Positions 53,445 to 62,708 are shown, numbered from the stretch's first letter. The stretch is DNA of 64,000 nt from Methanosarcina sp. DH2 (GCF_020804225.1 NZ_WJBI01000001.1:439509-503508), one strand, 5' to 3'. The notes: generated from the sequence alone by a model not told the origin. Program-made: numbers and translations.

Positions 53445-53918
53445 GCAATGGTCCTCTCTAGGGATTATTCTGGATTTCCTTTGATAGAGAGATTTCCAGA
53501 AAGACTGTTCCGGAGTAACAGTAGTTTTAATATACGAGTTATTTAATAATGCTTGGGGCATTCCAGAAACGGGTATTCTCCGAAACTGTATGCTTGCGGA
53601 AGTGAGTTGCTCGCTTCCTGAATCCGTAAAGATACTCCCTGAAACCTGAAACGTTTACAGATTATATATTTTTCCTGAACGTACTCTGGATTTCATGAAG
53701 AGACGGAGTAAATGATAAAGTCTTTCTGCTAGATAAAGCTATCACTCGTGCCGGCTTTCAATCCTTCAACGGAGGTCTGCCTTCTGCTTCGTAAATTATA
53801 TCTTTAAAGAAAGCCCATTACTAGGTTTAGCAACTCAAGCAAAGATTTAAGAACTTTCCGCTTTGGGCGCACATCACCTGATAGTGGTCTAATCTAAGTA
53901 CTCAATAGGTAAAAAAAC
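53445..53918. other. Divergent intergenic region purC / AAA ATPase
   Basis: 474 bp. A hairpin GGAAGTGAG / CTCGCTTCC (one G-T pair) at 53598-53618. Contains both promoters; no gene. Confidence 0.45.
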
Positions 53919-55205
53919 ATGTCAGGAATTATACTAGACATAGTAGAGCTGCTGTTGACCGCAGAGATCTATAATCGCTATCCAGAACTGGATGTTAATG
54001 ATCTTCCAAAAAACATTCGAAAAAGTTATTGGAGCAGCGCAGAAAAAACAGTTCCAAAACCCATAATAGCTTCATTTGTCAGGATCGAAAAACTATATGG
54101 GATCAAAGATATCGAAAAAAGTGTAAGGAACGTACCTTTCATAACTATTGACAGGTCTCACTTTGAACTCCGCCTGAGCGCATTTGAACTTGCCGCGGAA
54201 TGGCTCGAAAAACAGGAAGATTCTCAGGAGAGGATCGAAAATAATCCTGTTCTCGCTTATTATTTCGGAGAAATCAGGAAGGATGAGGCTGCAAACTATG
54301 CAACTGCAAAAGCAAAGCTCAGGCCAAAGGAAGTTGACAGGGAATGGATAGAATCCCTGATAGCTGAAATCAGGAAAGAAGACAAGAGCGAAGAAATGCT
54401 CAAGCTCGTTGTCATCATCGCTCCTGAAGATGTCAAACAGAAAGTCAGAGACCTTGTGCTCACCAAAGAGCAGGAAGACGAAATTGAAAAGATTATGAAA
54501 GCCATCCAGCACAGGGAATACCTGCGCGAGATCGGGCTGCATGATATTGGAAAGCTACTGTTTGTCGGGCCTCCGGGTACTGGAAAGACCTCAGTTGCCC
54601 GTGCACTTTCAGAACAACTCTCCATTCCCTTTGTTGAGGTCAAGCTCTCAATGATTACGGACCAGTACCTTGGCGAGACCGCAAAAAACATAGATCGTGT
54701 TTTCCTGCTTGCAAAAAAATTGAATCCCTGCATTCTTTTCATAGATGAACTGGACTTTGTTGCAAAAGCCAGGACTTCAGATGAAAATGCTGCAATCAAG
54801 AGGGCAGTTAATACTCTCCTGAAAGCTATAGATGAAATCAGCCTGGTAGAGCACGGAGTCCTTCTGATCGCTGCGACAAATCACCCTCGAATGCTTGACA
54901 GTGCAGCGTGGAGACGTTTTGACGAAATAGTTCACTTCCCATTGCCTGATCTTGATATGCGTAAAAGTATCCTGGATATTGTTACCCGGCATATACAGGG
55001 AGACTTTGATACGGCAGAGATTGCAGCACTGACAGAAGGTTATTCGGGTTCTGACCTGCGCATGGTTATCAGGGAAGCTGTTTTGAGTGCTCTTCTGGAA
55101 GAACGCAAGGTACTCACCCAGCAGGACCTGCTGGAAGCAGTAAAGTCTTTTGACGAAAGGGCAGATCTCAAGTCCGATGACTACAAAGGGAAGAGTTCTT
55201 CATGA
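53919..55205 (+). CDS. AAA-family ATPase with unknown N-terminal domain
   Basis: 428 residues. The N-terminal ~200 residues (EIYNRYPELDVNDLPKNIRK, RVIEKLYGIK region) match no fold I can name. The C-terminal AAA domain has Walker A GPPGTGKT (217-224), Walker B ILFIDELDF, sensor 1 AATNHPRMLDS and arginine finger WRRFDE, then the small domain (GYSGSDLRMVIREA). Single AAA ring, cytoplasmic, not FtsH (no membrane or protease part). The stop overlaps the MBL-hydrolase start (ATGA), so the two probably act together. Confidence 0.85.
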   Translation: MSGIILDIVELLLTAEIYNRYPELDVNDLPKNIRKSYWSSAEKTVPKPIIASFVRIEKLYGIKDIEKSVRNVPFITIDRSHFELRLSAFELAAEWLEKQEDSQERIENNPVLAYYFGEIRKDEAANYATAKAKLRPKEVDREWIESLIAEIRKEDKSEEMLKLVVIIAPEDVKQKVRDLVLTKEQEDEIEKIMKAIQHREYLREIGLHDIGKLLFVGPPGTGKTSVARALSEQLSIPFVEVKLSMITDQYLGETAKNIDRVFLLAKKLNPCILFIDELDFVAKARTSDENAAIKRAVNTLLKAIDEISLVEHGVLLIAATNHPRMLDSAAWRRFDEIVHFPLPDLDMRKSILDIVTRHIQGDFDTAEIAALTEGYSGSDLRMVIREAVLSALLEERKVLTQQDLLEAVKSFDERADLKSDDYKGKSSS

Positions 55206-55945
55206 GGCTAACGCTGCTCGGAACCGGTGATGCTGTCGGGACTCCCAAAATTGGATGTAACTGCCCGACATGCGCTGACGCCCGCGAAGGTGGAAAAAGT
55301 CAGCGCCTTCGCTTTTCTATCCTTGTGGAGTCTGATCAGGGTAAAATTCTTATTGATACGAGCCCTGACCTCAGACAGCAGTTCCTCAGGCAAGGGCTTT
55401 CGGGCATAGACGGGGTAATCTGGACACATGGGCACTACGATCATTATGCAGGTTTCGGGGAGTTCTACCGTGTTCAAAACAGAGTTGATGTATATGGGGT
55501 TCGAGAAACCCTGGATTACATAGACCAGTATGTTTCTTTTCTGAAACCCAGGTATCACCACGTAAAACTCTATGATCCCTTCGAATTAATCGGGCTTCAA
55601 TTCACCCTTTTTAAGGTTTACCATCCGCCGGTAGAAACCCCTGCCGGAGTCATTATCAGTGATGCGGATACTGTCAAGGTTGTAGTCACCGGGGATACGA
55701 GCCCGAATATCCCTGAAAAAAGCCTGGAATTAATGAAGGATCCTGATCTTCTTATTGCGGACGCCATAGTTCCTCCGCACATCCACATCAAGAAACACAT
55801 GAACTCGGAAGAGGCTATGGCACTTGCGCAAAAGCTCAATGCAAAAGAAGTCGTCCTGACCCATCTCAGCCATCTCTTCCGTCCGCATCACATCGAATCG
55901 ATGTTTTTACCTCTGGGGTATGACGGGCAGATCTTTGAGTTCTAA
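55202..55945 (+). CDS. MBL-fold metallo-hydrolase (PhnP-like)
   Basis: 247 residues. Metal motif THGHYDHYAG (HxHxDH) near residue 78, a Cys cluster GCNCPTC near residue 19-24 like the structural zinc site of PhnP phosphodiesterases, and the later Asp/His (VVTGDTSPN, LTHLSHLFRPHH). PhnP hydrolyses cyclic ribose phosphodiesters, but the archaeal substrate is unknown; the AAA partner suggests a remodelled nucleic-acid or protein substrate. Confidence 0.85.
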   Translation: MRLTLLGTGDAVGTPKIGCNCPTCADAREGGKSQRLRFSILVESDQGKILIDTSPDLRQQFLRQGLSGIDGVIWTHGHYDHYAGFGEFYRVQNRVDVYGVRETLDYIDQYVSFLKPRYHHVKLYDPFELIGLQFTLFKVYHPPVETPAGVIISDADTVKVVVTGDTSPNIPEKSLELMKDPDLLIADAIVPPHIHIKKHMNSEEAMALAQKLNAKEVVLTHLSHLFRPHHIESMFLPLGYDGQIFEF

Positions 55946-56096
55946 TCTTTTTTGAAACAGCTTTGATTCCTTTTGAGTTAGTTTATCTTTTTCAGTCACT
56001 GTTAGTCACTGTTCGCTAAGATATGAATCCCGAAACATTTTTAACAGGAATTTCTTTTTAAACACAATCTTCATTTTTATTATTTAATTGTTAGTT

Positions 56097-56105
56097 CTAT
56101 ATACA
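56097..56105 (+). promoter_or_regulatory. TATA box of the photolyase gene
   Basis: TCTATATAC, about 25 bp before ATG 56126, which predicts an almost leaderless transcript; no ribosome site is seen. Confidence 0.55.
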
Positions 56106-56125
56106 CCAGAGATCCAAAATAGGTT

Positions 56126-57514
56126 ATGAACCCGAAACGCATCCGAATTCTCAAATCCGGAAAATCAGGTGATGGACCTACTGCTTACTGGACGAGCCGT
56201 GACCAGAGAGTTGAGGACAACTGGGCTCTACTGTTTGCGAGGGCAATAGCACAGGAGACTGATGTACCTGTAGTCGTGATTTTCTGCTTGACAAAAGAGT
56301 TTTTGGGTGCTGGAAGAAGGCATTATGAATTTATGCTCAAAGGGCTACAGGAATTTGAGGGTGCCCTTTCCCGGAAAAGGATTCCTTTCGTTTTTCTGCG
56401 AGGAGACCCCGGGCAAAAAATACCTGAATTTGTAAGAGAGTACGGTATTGGGGCTCTTGTCACTGATTTCAGTCCACTTCGTGTAAAAGCTGAATGGGTA
56501 GAAAAAATTATTACTGATATCGAAATCCCATTTTTTGAGGTTGATGCCCATAACGTCGTCCCATGCTGGGAAGCTTCTCCAAAGCAGGAGTACGCTGCAC
56601 ATACTTTTCGCCCGAAACTCTATGGTCGCCTCTCCGAGTTTTTTGAAGAATTTCCTGGGCTTGAGCCAAATTCCGAATCAGCTGAAATCCTATCAGGCAA
56701 CGGCATGCTGGAAGTTTTATCAAACACAAGGGAAACCGGAATTAAAGCCCTTCTTCCTGAGAGAATCTCTGGCAAAAGTAATGATTCCCTCTTTGAGCCT
56801 GAACATTTCGAGCCCGGGGAAAAAGCTGCAAGAAAGGTAATGGAGAGTTTTCTCGCAGAGAAACTTGACTCTTACCGTACGCTGCGGAATGATCCAGCAA
56901 AGGATGGGCTCTCGAACCTTTCCCCTTATCTTCATTTCGGGCAGATCTCTGCACAGAGGGTCGTGCTTGAGGTGGAAAAGACAAAAAGCGACCCTGAATC
57001 AAAGAAAGCTTTCCTGGACGAGATCCTTGTATGGAAGGAGATTGCAGACAACTTCTGTTATTACAATCCCGGATATAATAGATTTGAGAGCTTTCCTGAC
57101 TGGGCAAAGAAGTCCCTGAATGCCCACCGGGATGACTGGAGAAAGTATATCTACACCCTCGAAGAATTCGAAGCAGGAAAAACACATGATCCCCTCTGGA
57201 ATGCAAGCCAGATAGAACTTCTCCGTACCGGGAAGATGCACAGCTATATGCGCATGTACTGGGCAAAAAAAATTCTGGAATGGAGCGAGTCCCCCGAAAA
57301 AGCCCTTGAAATTGCAATCTGCCTCAACGACAGATACGAACTGGACGGAAGAGACCCCAATGGTTATGCTGGAATTGCCTGGAGCCTCGGAGGCGTCCAT
57401 GACCGGGCCTGGAGGGAGAGAGATGTGACAGGAAAAATCAGATACATGAGTTATGAGGGCTGCAAAAGGAAATTCGACGTTAAATTATATATTGCAAAAT
57501 ATTCAGCTCTGTAA
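56126..57514 (+). CDS. phrB: Class II CPD photolyase
   Basis: Light-driven repair of cyclobutane pyrimidine dimers with FAD. 462 residues: N-terminal Rossmann domain ([20 protein letters not shown]) and the helical FAD domain with [20 protein letters not shown], the [16 protein letters not shown] segment, and [20 protein letters not shown] near the C terminus, typical for class II (a Methanosarcina mazei class II enzyme has been structurally studied). Monocistronic. Confidence 0.94.
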   Translation: MNPKRIRILKSGKSGDGPTAYWTSRDQRVEDNWALLFARAIAQETDVPVVVIFCLTKEFLGAGRRHYEFMLKGLQEFEGALSRKRIPFVFLRGDPGQKIPEFVREYGIGALVTDFSPLRVKAEWVEKIITDIEIPFFEVDAHNVVPCWEASPKQEYAAHTFRPKLYGRLSEFFEEFPGLEPNSESAEILSGNGMLEVLSNTRETGIKALLPERISGKSNDSLFEPEHFEPGEKAARKVMESFLAEKLDSYRTLRNDPAKDGLSNLSPYLHFGQISAQRVVLEVEKTKSDPESKKAFLDEILVWKEIADNFCYYNPGYNRFESFPDWAKKSLNAHRDDWRKYIYTLEEFEAGKTHDPLWNASQIELLRTGKMHSYMRMYWAKKILEWSESPEKALEIAICLNDRYELDGRDPNGYAGIAWSLGGVHDRAWRERDVTGKIRYMSYEGCKRKFDVKLYIAKYSAL

Positions 57515-57811
57515 AAACTCCCAATTTTATTTAAATAACTTCTACCAGTTTTTTGTTTATGTTGTATACTAAGATTTTAACTTCTATCGATATGTATATA
57601 GGCTTACTAAAGCTTAAATTTGCTTTTTTCCCAGATTATTGAAGTGTTTCGCCTGCTTCCAGAAGCAGAGCTTAAAATGTATCTATTTCTCTCGATAGAC
57701 TAGCCTTCAAACCTAACACTCAGCAGGTAGATAAAATTCGCATTAAAGCATTAGATTAATATTTATCTTAATGTTTTAATATTACTAAAGGATTTTATAC
57801 GGTGTACAAGC

Positions 57812-58177
57812 ATGAATCAGCATTACTTTTCTTTGGATGATTATTATAAGTTCCTTATAGGTCTTGACGGCATGGATAATTATTATAAGTTCCTCATAGG
57901 TCTTGACGGCATTATACTTCCTTTCTTACTAATAAAGAGTTATCCAGCGGTTGTTAATTTAGCAACAGAAGCTAGCTTTCTTATTATATTAGTAGGAGTA
58001 TTTTGTGTGTTAATTGATAATTGGAATCGAAAATCAATAGCTTACAGATTATACGTTGAGCTATATGAAAACGAGTATCAAGCTAATTCCGACTATAAAG
58101 CTGGTAAAGTATTTGTGAACTTAATTTTTTATGTAGTCTCTATATATTTAGTATCTGGTGTATTTTATGCTCTCTGA
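57812..58177 (+). CDS. Small membrane protein with internal tandem duplication
   Basis: No family recognised. 121 residues with three hydrophobic stretches (ILPFLLIKSYPAVVNLA, SFLIILVGVFCVLI, VNLIFYVVSIYLVSGVFY). Near the N terminus a 13-residue unit YYKFLIGLDGMDN is repeated at once: YYKFLIGLDG occurs twice. At DNA level 39 bp are duplicated with a few changes (57842-57919). Ribosome site not obvious. Could be a young or non-functional gene. Confidence 0.5.
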   Translation: MNQHYFSLDDYYKFLIGLDGMDNYYKFLIGLDGIILPFLLIKSYPAVVNLATEASFLIILVGVFCVLIDNWNRKSIAYRLYVELYENEYQANSDYKAGKVFVNLIFYVVSIYLVSGVFYAL

Positions 58178-58713
58178 CACTCGCCCGTAGGCTTGCATGA
58201 AGGGATTATTAACCTGGGCGGAGGTGAGAAACCCGCCCACCAGATTCGACGAGAGGACAGGCTTATCATACATTATTTTTTAAGATAATATTCAAAATCC
58301 AACGCTGCTTTTTATAAACATTTTTGAGAAACTAGAGTATAAGATTAGAATTTAAAGACTCACTATATTCTCTGATGCTTCAGGAAGTTATCTGATATGA
58401 AGGAGTTTTATTATTTCCCCAAGGACTAGAACAACCGTCTAACACAAAACGACCTTATAACTGAAAGTAATACATCTATGAATTACTTGGATTATCTCAA
58501 AATCTCCTGTTAGAAGAGTGCCTGAAAAATAAAAAATTCCTGTTCCAAAATAACGGTTAGTTTCTTATTTTCTATTTCTCTGTTTCTCTATTTTTCTATT
58601 TCTCTAGAAGGCTCTAATTTTTATGTTAGTCACATATAAATACAAGTACATCCAATTTTAATATTGAGGTTTTTATATTTCCTCTTCTTATAAATATAAT
58701 GTAATAAATCACA
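58178..58713. other. Intergenic region with strong hairpin
   Basis: Between 58216 and 58238 the sequence GGGCGG-AGGTGAGAAAC-CCGCCC forms a 6-bp all-G/C stem, flanked by CCTG/CCAG and a locally G-rich stretch (58186-58260) that stands out from the AT-rich surroundings. It starts about 10 bp after the membrane-protein stop. A small structured RNA or IS end is possible. The rest is AT-rich spacer. Confidence 0.45.
58186..58260 (+). ncRNA. Candidate structured RNA (unassigned)
   Basis: A locally GC-rich island within AT-rich DNA with the stem GGGCGG/CCGCCC and a second possible pairing of the flanks. No known RNA family recognised; the strand is a guess. Confidence 0.25.
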
Positions 58714-58728
58714 ATGGGAGTGATATAT

Positions 58729-58962
58729 ATGGCAGTAAGAAATCCAGTAGACTTGATTGCACTTATACTTGTTATAGTGGGTGGATTAAACTGGGGGCTC
58801 ATAGGGCTCTTAGATTTTAACCTCGTAGCTGCTCTCTTTGGGGAAGGAAGTGCTCTTTCGAGAATTATCTACATACTTGTTGGTCTTGCAGCGCTTTATA
58901 CGATTTATTTCGCTACAAGAGCTGATACATACCACACTCGAGATACCACAACACGTCACTAA
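58729..58962 (+). CDS. DUF378 small membrane protein
   Basis: 77 residues from ATG 58729 (a second ATG at 58714 is in frame but precedes the GGGAGTGA ribosome site). Two helices with the conserved DLIALILVIVGGLNWGLIGL and FNLVAALFG, then IIYILVGLAALYTIY; this is the DUF378 pattern. Function unknown; the C-terminal tail is hydrophilic (TRADTYHTRDTTTRH). Confidence 0.88.
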   Translation: MAVRNPVDLIALILVIVGGLNWGLIGLLDFNLVAALFGEGSALSRIIYILVGLAALYTIYFATRADTYHTRDTTTRH

Positions 58963-59390
58963 GTGAAAAAAGATTGAAAAGCTCCTTTCCGATGTAATAC
59001 TGTAAAAGGGGCCTTAATCAGCTGTATTTATTTCAGAAAGCTGAATATAAAATTAACAGAAGGTTATTTTTTTTCTTTTTATAAATTTTATTCTTATTTC
59101 TTTTTATCTTTATTCTTATCTAGTATTGCGATTCCGAAGTATGTTCACAAAAGTTGAAGTTTGAATATATCCAATGGTCACCAATTTTCCCATTAATTCC
59201 TAAATATACTCACAAAACTTGACTTTTGAATCCATTCAAGAATCACGAATTTTTTTATTAAATTAGGAATTCATTTTGGAATCAAGCACTAGTTTTTCGA
59301 TTGTAACTAAATATCAGGTTTTATAGATATTAACAAATTTCAATACATATGATTTTACTGATATTTACTTTTATTAACTTATTTCTCATT
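58963..59390. other. Intergenic region with a degenerate direct repeat
   Basis: Around 59138-59200 and 59201-59264 a ~64-bp segment is repeated with many changes: GTTCACAAAAGTTGAAGTTTGAAT and ACTCACAAAACTTGACTTTTGAAT. No coding capacity; 3' end of the peroxiredoxin gene lies to the right. Confidence 0.5.
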
Positions 59391-59873
59391 TCATTTCTCT
59401 TTTTGAGTTTTCAATTCAGAAAGTACCTTTTCAGCATGCCCTGAAGCTCTTACGTTATCCCAGACCCGTACGATTTTTCCTTCCGGATTGATAAGGAAAG
59501 TTGTCCGAACAGCGCTTATAACATCCTTGCCCCTGAAGTGCTTGGGGTGCAGGACATCATATTTTTCGTGAACTTCCGCCTGCTCGTCGGAAAGAAGTTT
59601 TATTTTAAGCTCTTTCTTTTCTATAAATTTTCTGTGGGATTCCTCACTATCCCTGCTGACTCCCAGAATTACTGCATTTTCGGCTTCGATATCTTTTTTC
59701 AGGCAGCTGAAATTCTTGGCTTCCAGGCTGCAGCCCGGAGTATTGTCTCTCGGATAAAAGTACAGGACTACCCATTTTCCTCTGAGGTTTTCAAGGCATG
59801 TCCGATTCCCTTCCTGGTCCGGAAGGCAAAAATCAGGTGCAATTTGTCCTGGTTCTAGTGATGTCTTTGCCAT
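59391..59873 (-). CDS. bcp: Bcp/PrxQ-type peroxiredoxin
   Basis: Thiol peroxidase for H2O2 and organic peroxides. 160 residues: peroxidatic Cys48 in DNTPGCSLEA, conserved FYPRDNTPGC, Arg in FLINPEGKIVRVW. The usual resolving Cys of the Bcp type is at +5 from the first; here residue 53 is Lys and another Cys is at 57 (NFSCL). Upstream FCLPDQEGNRTC has two more Cys (C16, C26). GGGGGAAAAG ribosome site. Monocistronic. Confidence 0.92.
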   Translation of the reverse strand: MAKTSLEPGQIAPDFCLPDQEGNRTCLENLRGKWVVLYFYPRDNTPGCSLEAKNFSCLKKDIEAENAVILGVSRDSEESHRKFIEKKELKIKLLSDEQAEVHEKYDVLHPKHFRGKDVISAVRTTFLINPEGKIVRVWDNVRASGHAEKVLSELKTQKEK

Positions 59874-60046
59874 ATCTTTTCCCCCTGGTAAGTCCGTGCC
59901 GCATTATATGCGGTTGCAAAATAAATATTTAAAAATTATAGAACTTAATCTTATCATACAAGTTATATTTTTAATGTATTATTATTCTTACTTTATTTCT
60001 ATTATATCTTTTGTTTTGCTCATCGTTCATTTTCCCTGCTCTGGTC

Positions 60047-61072
60047 TCATCTTTTTCTTCTCCAGGGCAGGACTGCCGCTTCAAATGCCAGGATCGGTCC
60101 TATTAGCCAGCCTGCCCAGAGTAAAAGCCCTGCAAGCCCTAAGCCAAAAAAGTAAAACTGCTTTCTTATGGGTTTTACGCCATATCCTTCATCTTTCAGA
60201 CTCAGAATCAGGGCTGTAATTCCAAGCCCTATGCTGGCAAGGGCTAGAAAGACAGTAATGACTATTTCGGAAGAGTATGAACTCCTGCTCAATGAAATTA
60301 GCATCTGGAATATATATGATAGGCCTGTACCCAGAAAGAAAAGGCCTGCAAAAGTTCCTGACCAGCGCGCCGGATTGAATCCGGTTGCAGTTTCCTTTTT
60401 AAGTAAAATTGCCAGTACTCCGGCTGCAAGCGTCATTCCGAGAGGGAATAATATATAAAGCAGGCTCTGTCCTTCCCAACGGTAGATCCTTATCTGGTTC
60501 AGGGGAATTAACAGCCACTCGATAAGAGAAAAACTTTCCCTGTATCCCAGAATAACTCCATAATTGCCCCCTCTGTCAATGGAACTTACTGCTGCATAGT
60601 ATATGCCGCTTTCCGGGGCCTGGAAGTCTGCCCGGGCGAGGGAATAGAAGGCGCTCGGGGTAAATCCTTCGTACGTTGCACTTTCAGTTCTTTCTCCCGA
60701 AAATACCTTTGTTCCGTATCCTTCAGGCACTTCTTCTTTTTGAGGCACCTCTCCTTCGTCAGGTAGCCCGGGTCCTATAAGAATCAGGTCCGGAGTAAAA
60801 AGCCGGCTCTCAGCCTGTACAGGGACAATCAGCCCTAATACGATTCTTTCCCCTTTTTCTACCTCAAAACTGTAGTACCGGGGGTCTTCTCCTGATAGCT
60901 GCCCGTAAAGGACCCTGGACTTTGCAGGATCTTCAATAGGAGTCGCTGTTTCAGGGCTTTTTCCTCCCCCTTCGAAAACAGGAACATGAGCAAGCGCAGG
61001 AGTAAGCAAAAAATACGTCCCTGCCACTAAAATAAACAGTAAGGCAGAATATCTTAATATCCACCGTTTCAT
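60047..61072 (-). CDS. Exported membrane protein with extracellular PPC-like domain and mature N-terminal His
   Basis: 341 residues, function unknown. Signal peptide (ALLFILVAGTYFLLTPALA) with an AxA site followed at once by HVPVFEGGG, so cleavage would leave a His at the new N terminus. The next ~150 residues (SRVLYGQLSGEDPRYYSFEV, YYAAVSSIDRGGNYGVILGY) form a beta-rich domain like pre-peptidase C-terminal modules. About four membrane helices follow to the C terminus. An N-terminal His with acidic neighbours is reminiscent of copper-site proteins, but no Met/His cluster is seen. Monocistronic. Confidence 0.75.
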   Translation of the reverse strand: MKRWILRYSALLFILVAGTYFLLTPALAHVPVFEGGGKSPETATPIEDPAKSRVLYGQLSGEDPRYYSFEVEKGERIVLGLIVPVQAESRLFTPDLILIGPGLPDEGEVPQKEEVPEGYGTKVFSGERTESATYEGFTPSAFYSLARADFQAPESGIYYAAVSSIDRGGNYGVILGYRESFSLIEWLLIPLNQIRIYRWEGQSLLYILFPLGMTLAAGVLAILLKKETATGFNPARWSGTFAGLFFLGTGLSYIFQMLISLSRSSYSSEIVITVFLALASIGLGITALILSLKDEGYGVKPIRKQFYFFGLGLAGLLLWAGWLIGPILAFEAAVLPWRRKR

Positions 61073-61229
61073 AGACTATATTTTCACTTGCTGTCAGTAA
61101 ATAGGTATCCGAATCTAGAATCAGAAACAAAATCCCGGACTTACGTTCTGGTTTAAAGTTAATTTCAGGCTTGATTGATTAAAATTCCCTGCCGAAAACC
61201 CTTTCTGAAATGCATTCAAAGTTCATCTT

Positions 61230-61559
61230 ATGAGAATCTGGGATATTCCTCCTGAGAAAATGTGTCGGAACCATCTGTTAGGGGAGCATCGTGAACTACA
61301 TGCCCTGTGGTCCATAATAACCAATAACAAAAAGGCTTATTCTCACCATCCTGAGACCCTGCGCTGGAAAGGGAAACTAAAAGCTCTCTACCTGAGGCAT
61401 GAATCCCTGGTAAAGGAGATGACTGAAAGGGGTTATAAGCACCATACTCCGCTTGACCCTGCTCTTGCGACAGGGAAAGCTATGCAGGATGAGTTTGTAA
61501 ATACTTATGAAGAACAGGTCCGGATTCTCAAGGAAAGAGGGTGCGAGTGCAGAGTCTGA
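61230..61559 (+). CDS. Pyrimidine-dimer DNA glycosylase (T4 endonuclease V-like)
   Basis: Excises UV dimers. 109 residues of the Pyr_excise family: MRIWDIPPEKMCRNHLLGEHRELHALWSI. The GEHREL segment aligns with the catalytic-Glu region (EYREL) of T4 endonuclease V. T4 enzyme uses the alpha-amino group of Thr2; residue 2 here is Arg. Shorter than the T4 protein (138). Plus strand, single gene. It partners in function with the photolyase 3.7 kb upstream. Confidence 0.8.
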   Translation: MRIWDIPPEKMCRNHLLGEHRELHALWSIITNNKKAYSHHPETLRWKGKLKALYLRHESLVKEMTERGYKHHTPLDPALATGKAMQDEFVNTYEEQVRILKERGCECRV

Positions 61560-62111
61560 CCGTAAGTTTCAAAAAACTCACCGGTTATGAAAGTTCGCGT
61601 TCGATTTTTCCTGTACAGGGCTTTGCTCCTTCAGGAATTTCTTCTTGATAATGCTGGAAAAAGAACAGACAAGAGGAAATACATACAACGATTTGAATTG
61701 CAGTAATCTAATCCCATGTGAGTAGTTTCATAGGGTGAGAGAGGAATCCTAGTTGTGGACCGGGTGCCCAGGAAAAATAATATAATCTCGGATTTTTCCC
61801 CGGATATTCTCAACTTTACCTGAGACTTTTACATTCTTTATTTCAAATGGCTAGAAAGGAATTTTTGTACTTATAGTTATCGGTATCTTTTTATATAAAG
61901 AAGTCATTTATAGAGAGAGAAGTAAAGCAAAATGTATAAAGAGACAAGAAAAGCATATTCTGAAAGGGTTGCTCAAGAACTCCTCACCAGTTGAGGTATT
62001 AAAATATCAAGTGTTATAAAAATGTCATATCTCTTCAAGTACATCAGGCATTAGGGCAGTTCGTTTTCAAAATGCTACTTCTGGATTGGTTAAGAATCTA
62101 AAGGGATTTCA
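61560..62111. other. Intergenic region with one micro-ORF
   Basis: AT-rich. The only possible gene is 61932-61994 (20 codons) behind a TATA-like sequence. Nothing else seen. Confidence 0.5.
61932..61994 (+). CDS. Possible 20-residue micropeptide
   Basis: Reads MYKETRKAYSERVAQELLTS. TTTTTATATAAAG lies at 61888-61900, about 30-44 bp before the ATG, and AGAGAGAGAAG precedes it, so transcription and translation signals are both present. Could be a fragment of a larger lost gene. Weak. Confidence 0.3.
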   Translation: MYKETRKAYSERVAQELLTS

Positions 62112-62708
62112 ATGAATCTGGTGCTGGACGAAGAGGAAATATGGGTCCTTGAATGCATAAAAGAAGCCCATCTGGACCGGGGATTTCATATACGGGATGT
62201 GATTAAAAAAGCGAAGTCCGGATACGGATTATCCAGATCAACAGTTTACGAAATCGTAGGGTATATGGATTTTCACGGTCTGATAAAAACGAATAAATCC
62301 GGCAACCGCGAACTTGACCCGGATATACAGTATTTTGTAATCTGTCCGGGTTGCGGCGAAGAAATTCCCGGAAACGAATACGTCAAAGAAAACGGGAGAG
62401 CAATATGCGAGGACTGTTATCTGGAAGGGCACCAGAAAATAAAGTTTGCAGATCCTGTGGCAGTACGTTCTAAAAAACTTTTTAGAAAACAGCATGGGTT
62501 TGAAGGGACCGAAGGCCTGACCGAACTGCAAAAAGAAATCTATAATTTTATCCTGGAAGAAGGAGGGGCTACACCCGAAAAGGTCTCGAAACTCTTCAAG
62601 CTCACGCTGCAGGAAACCAGGAATCAGCTTGCAATACTGAGGCATTGTGAGCTTTTAAAATGGAGAAAAATGGGAGAAGAAATGTACATGGTGCCTTTTG
62701 ACTCTTAA
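62112..62708 (+). CDS. Winged-helix protein with zinc-finger (CxxC...CxxC) module
   Basis: 198 residues: N-terminal winged helix (DEEEIWVLECIKEAHLDRGF, GLSRSTVYEIVGYMDF), zinc module CPGCGEEIPGNEYV...CEDCYLEGHQKI, a conserved AVRSKKLFRKQHGFEGTEGL linker, then a second winged helix (LTELQKEIYNFILEEGG, LQETRNQLAILRHCELLKW) and MVPFDS. Residues about 75-198 match the protein encoded at 63095. No enzymatic motif; a sensor-regulator is likely. It opens a three-gene cluster (38 bp to the next gene). Confidence 0.8.
   Translation: MNLVLDEEEIWVLECIKEAHLDRGFHIRDVIKKAKSGYGLSRSTVYEIVGYMDFHGLIKTNKSGNRELDPDIQYFVICPGCGEEIPGNEYVKENGRAICEDCYLEGHQKIKFADPVAVRSKKLFRKQHGFEGTEGLTELQKEIYNFILEEGGATPEKVSKLFKLTLQETRNQLAILRHCELLKWRKMGEEMYMVPFDS

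Noticed and set aside
53445-53561. N-terminal 39-residue extension of PurC
   Set aside because: Lacks family homology and the ATG at 53444 has a good ribosome site.
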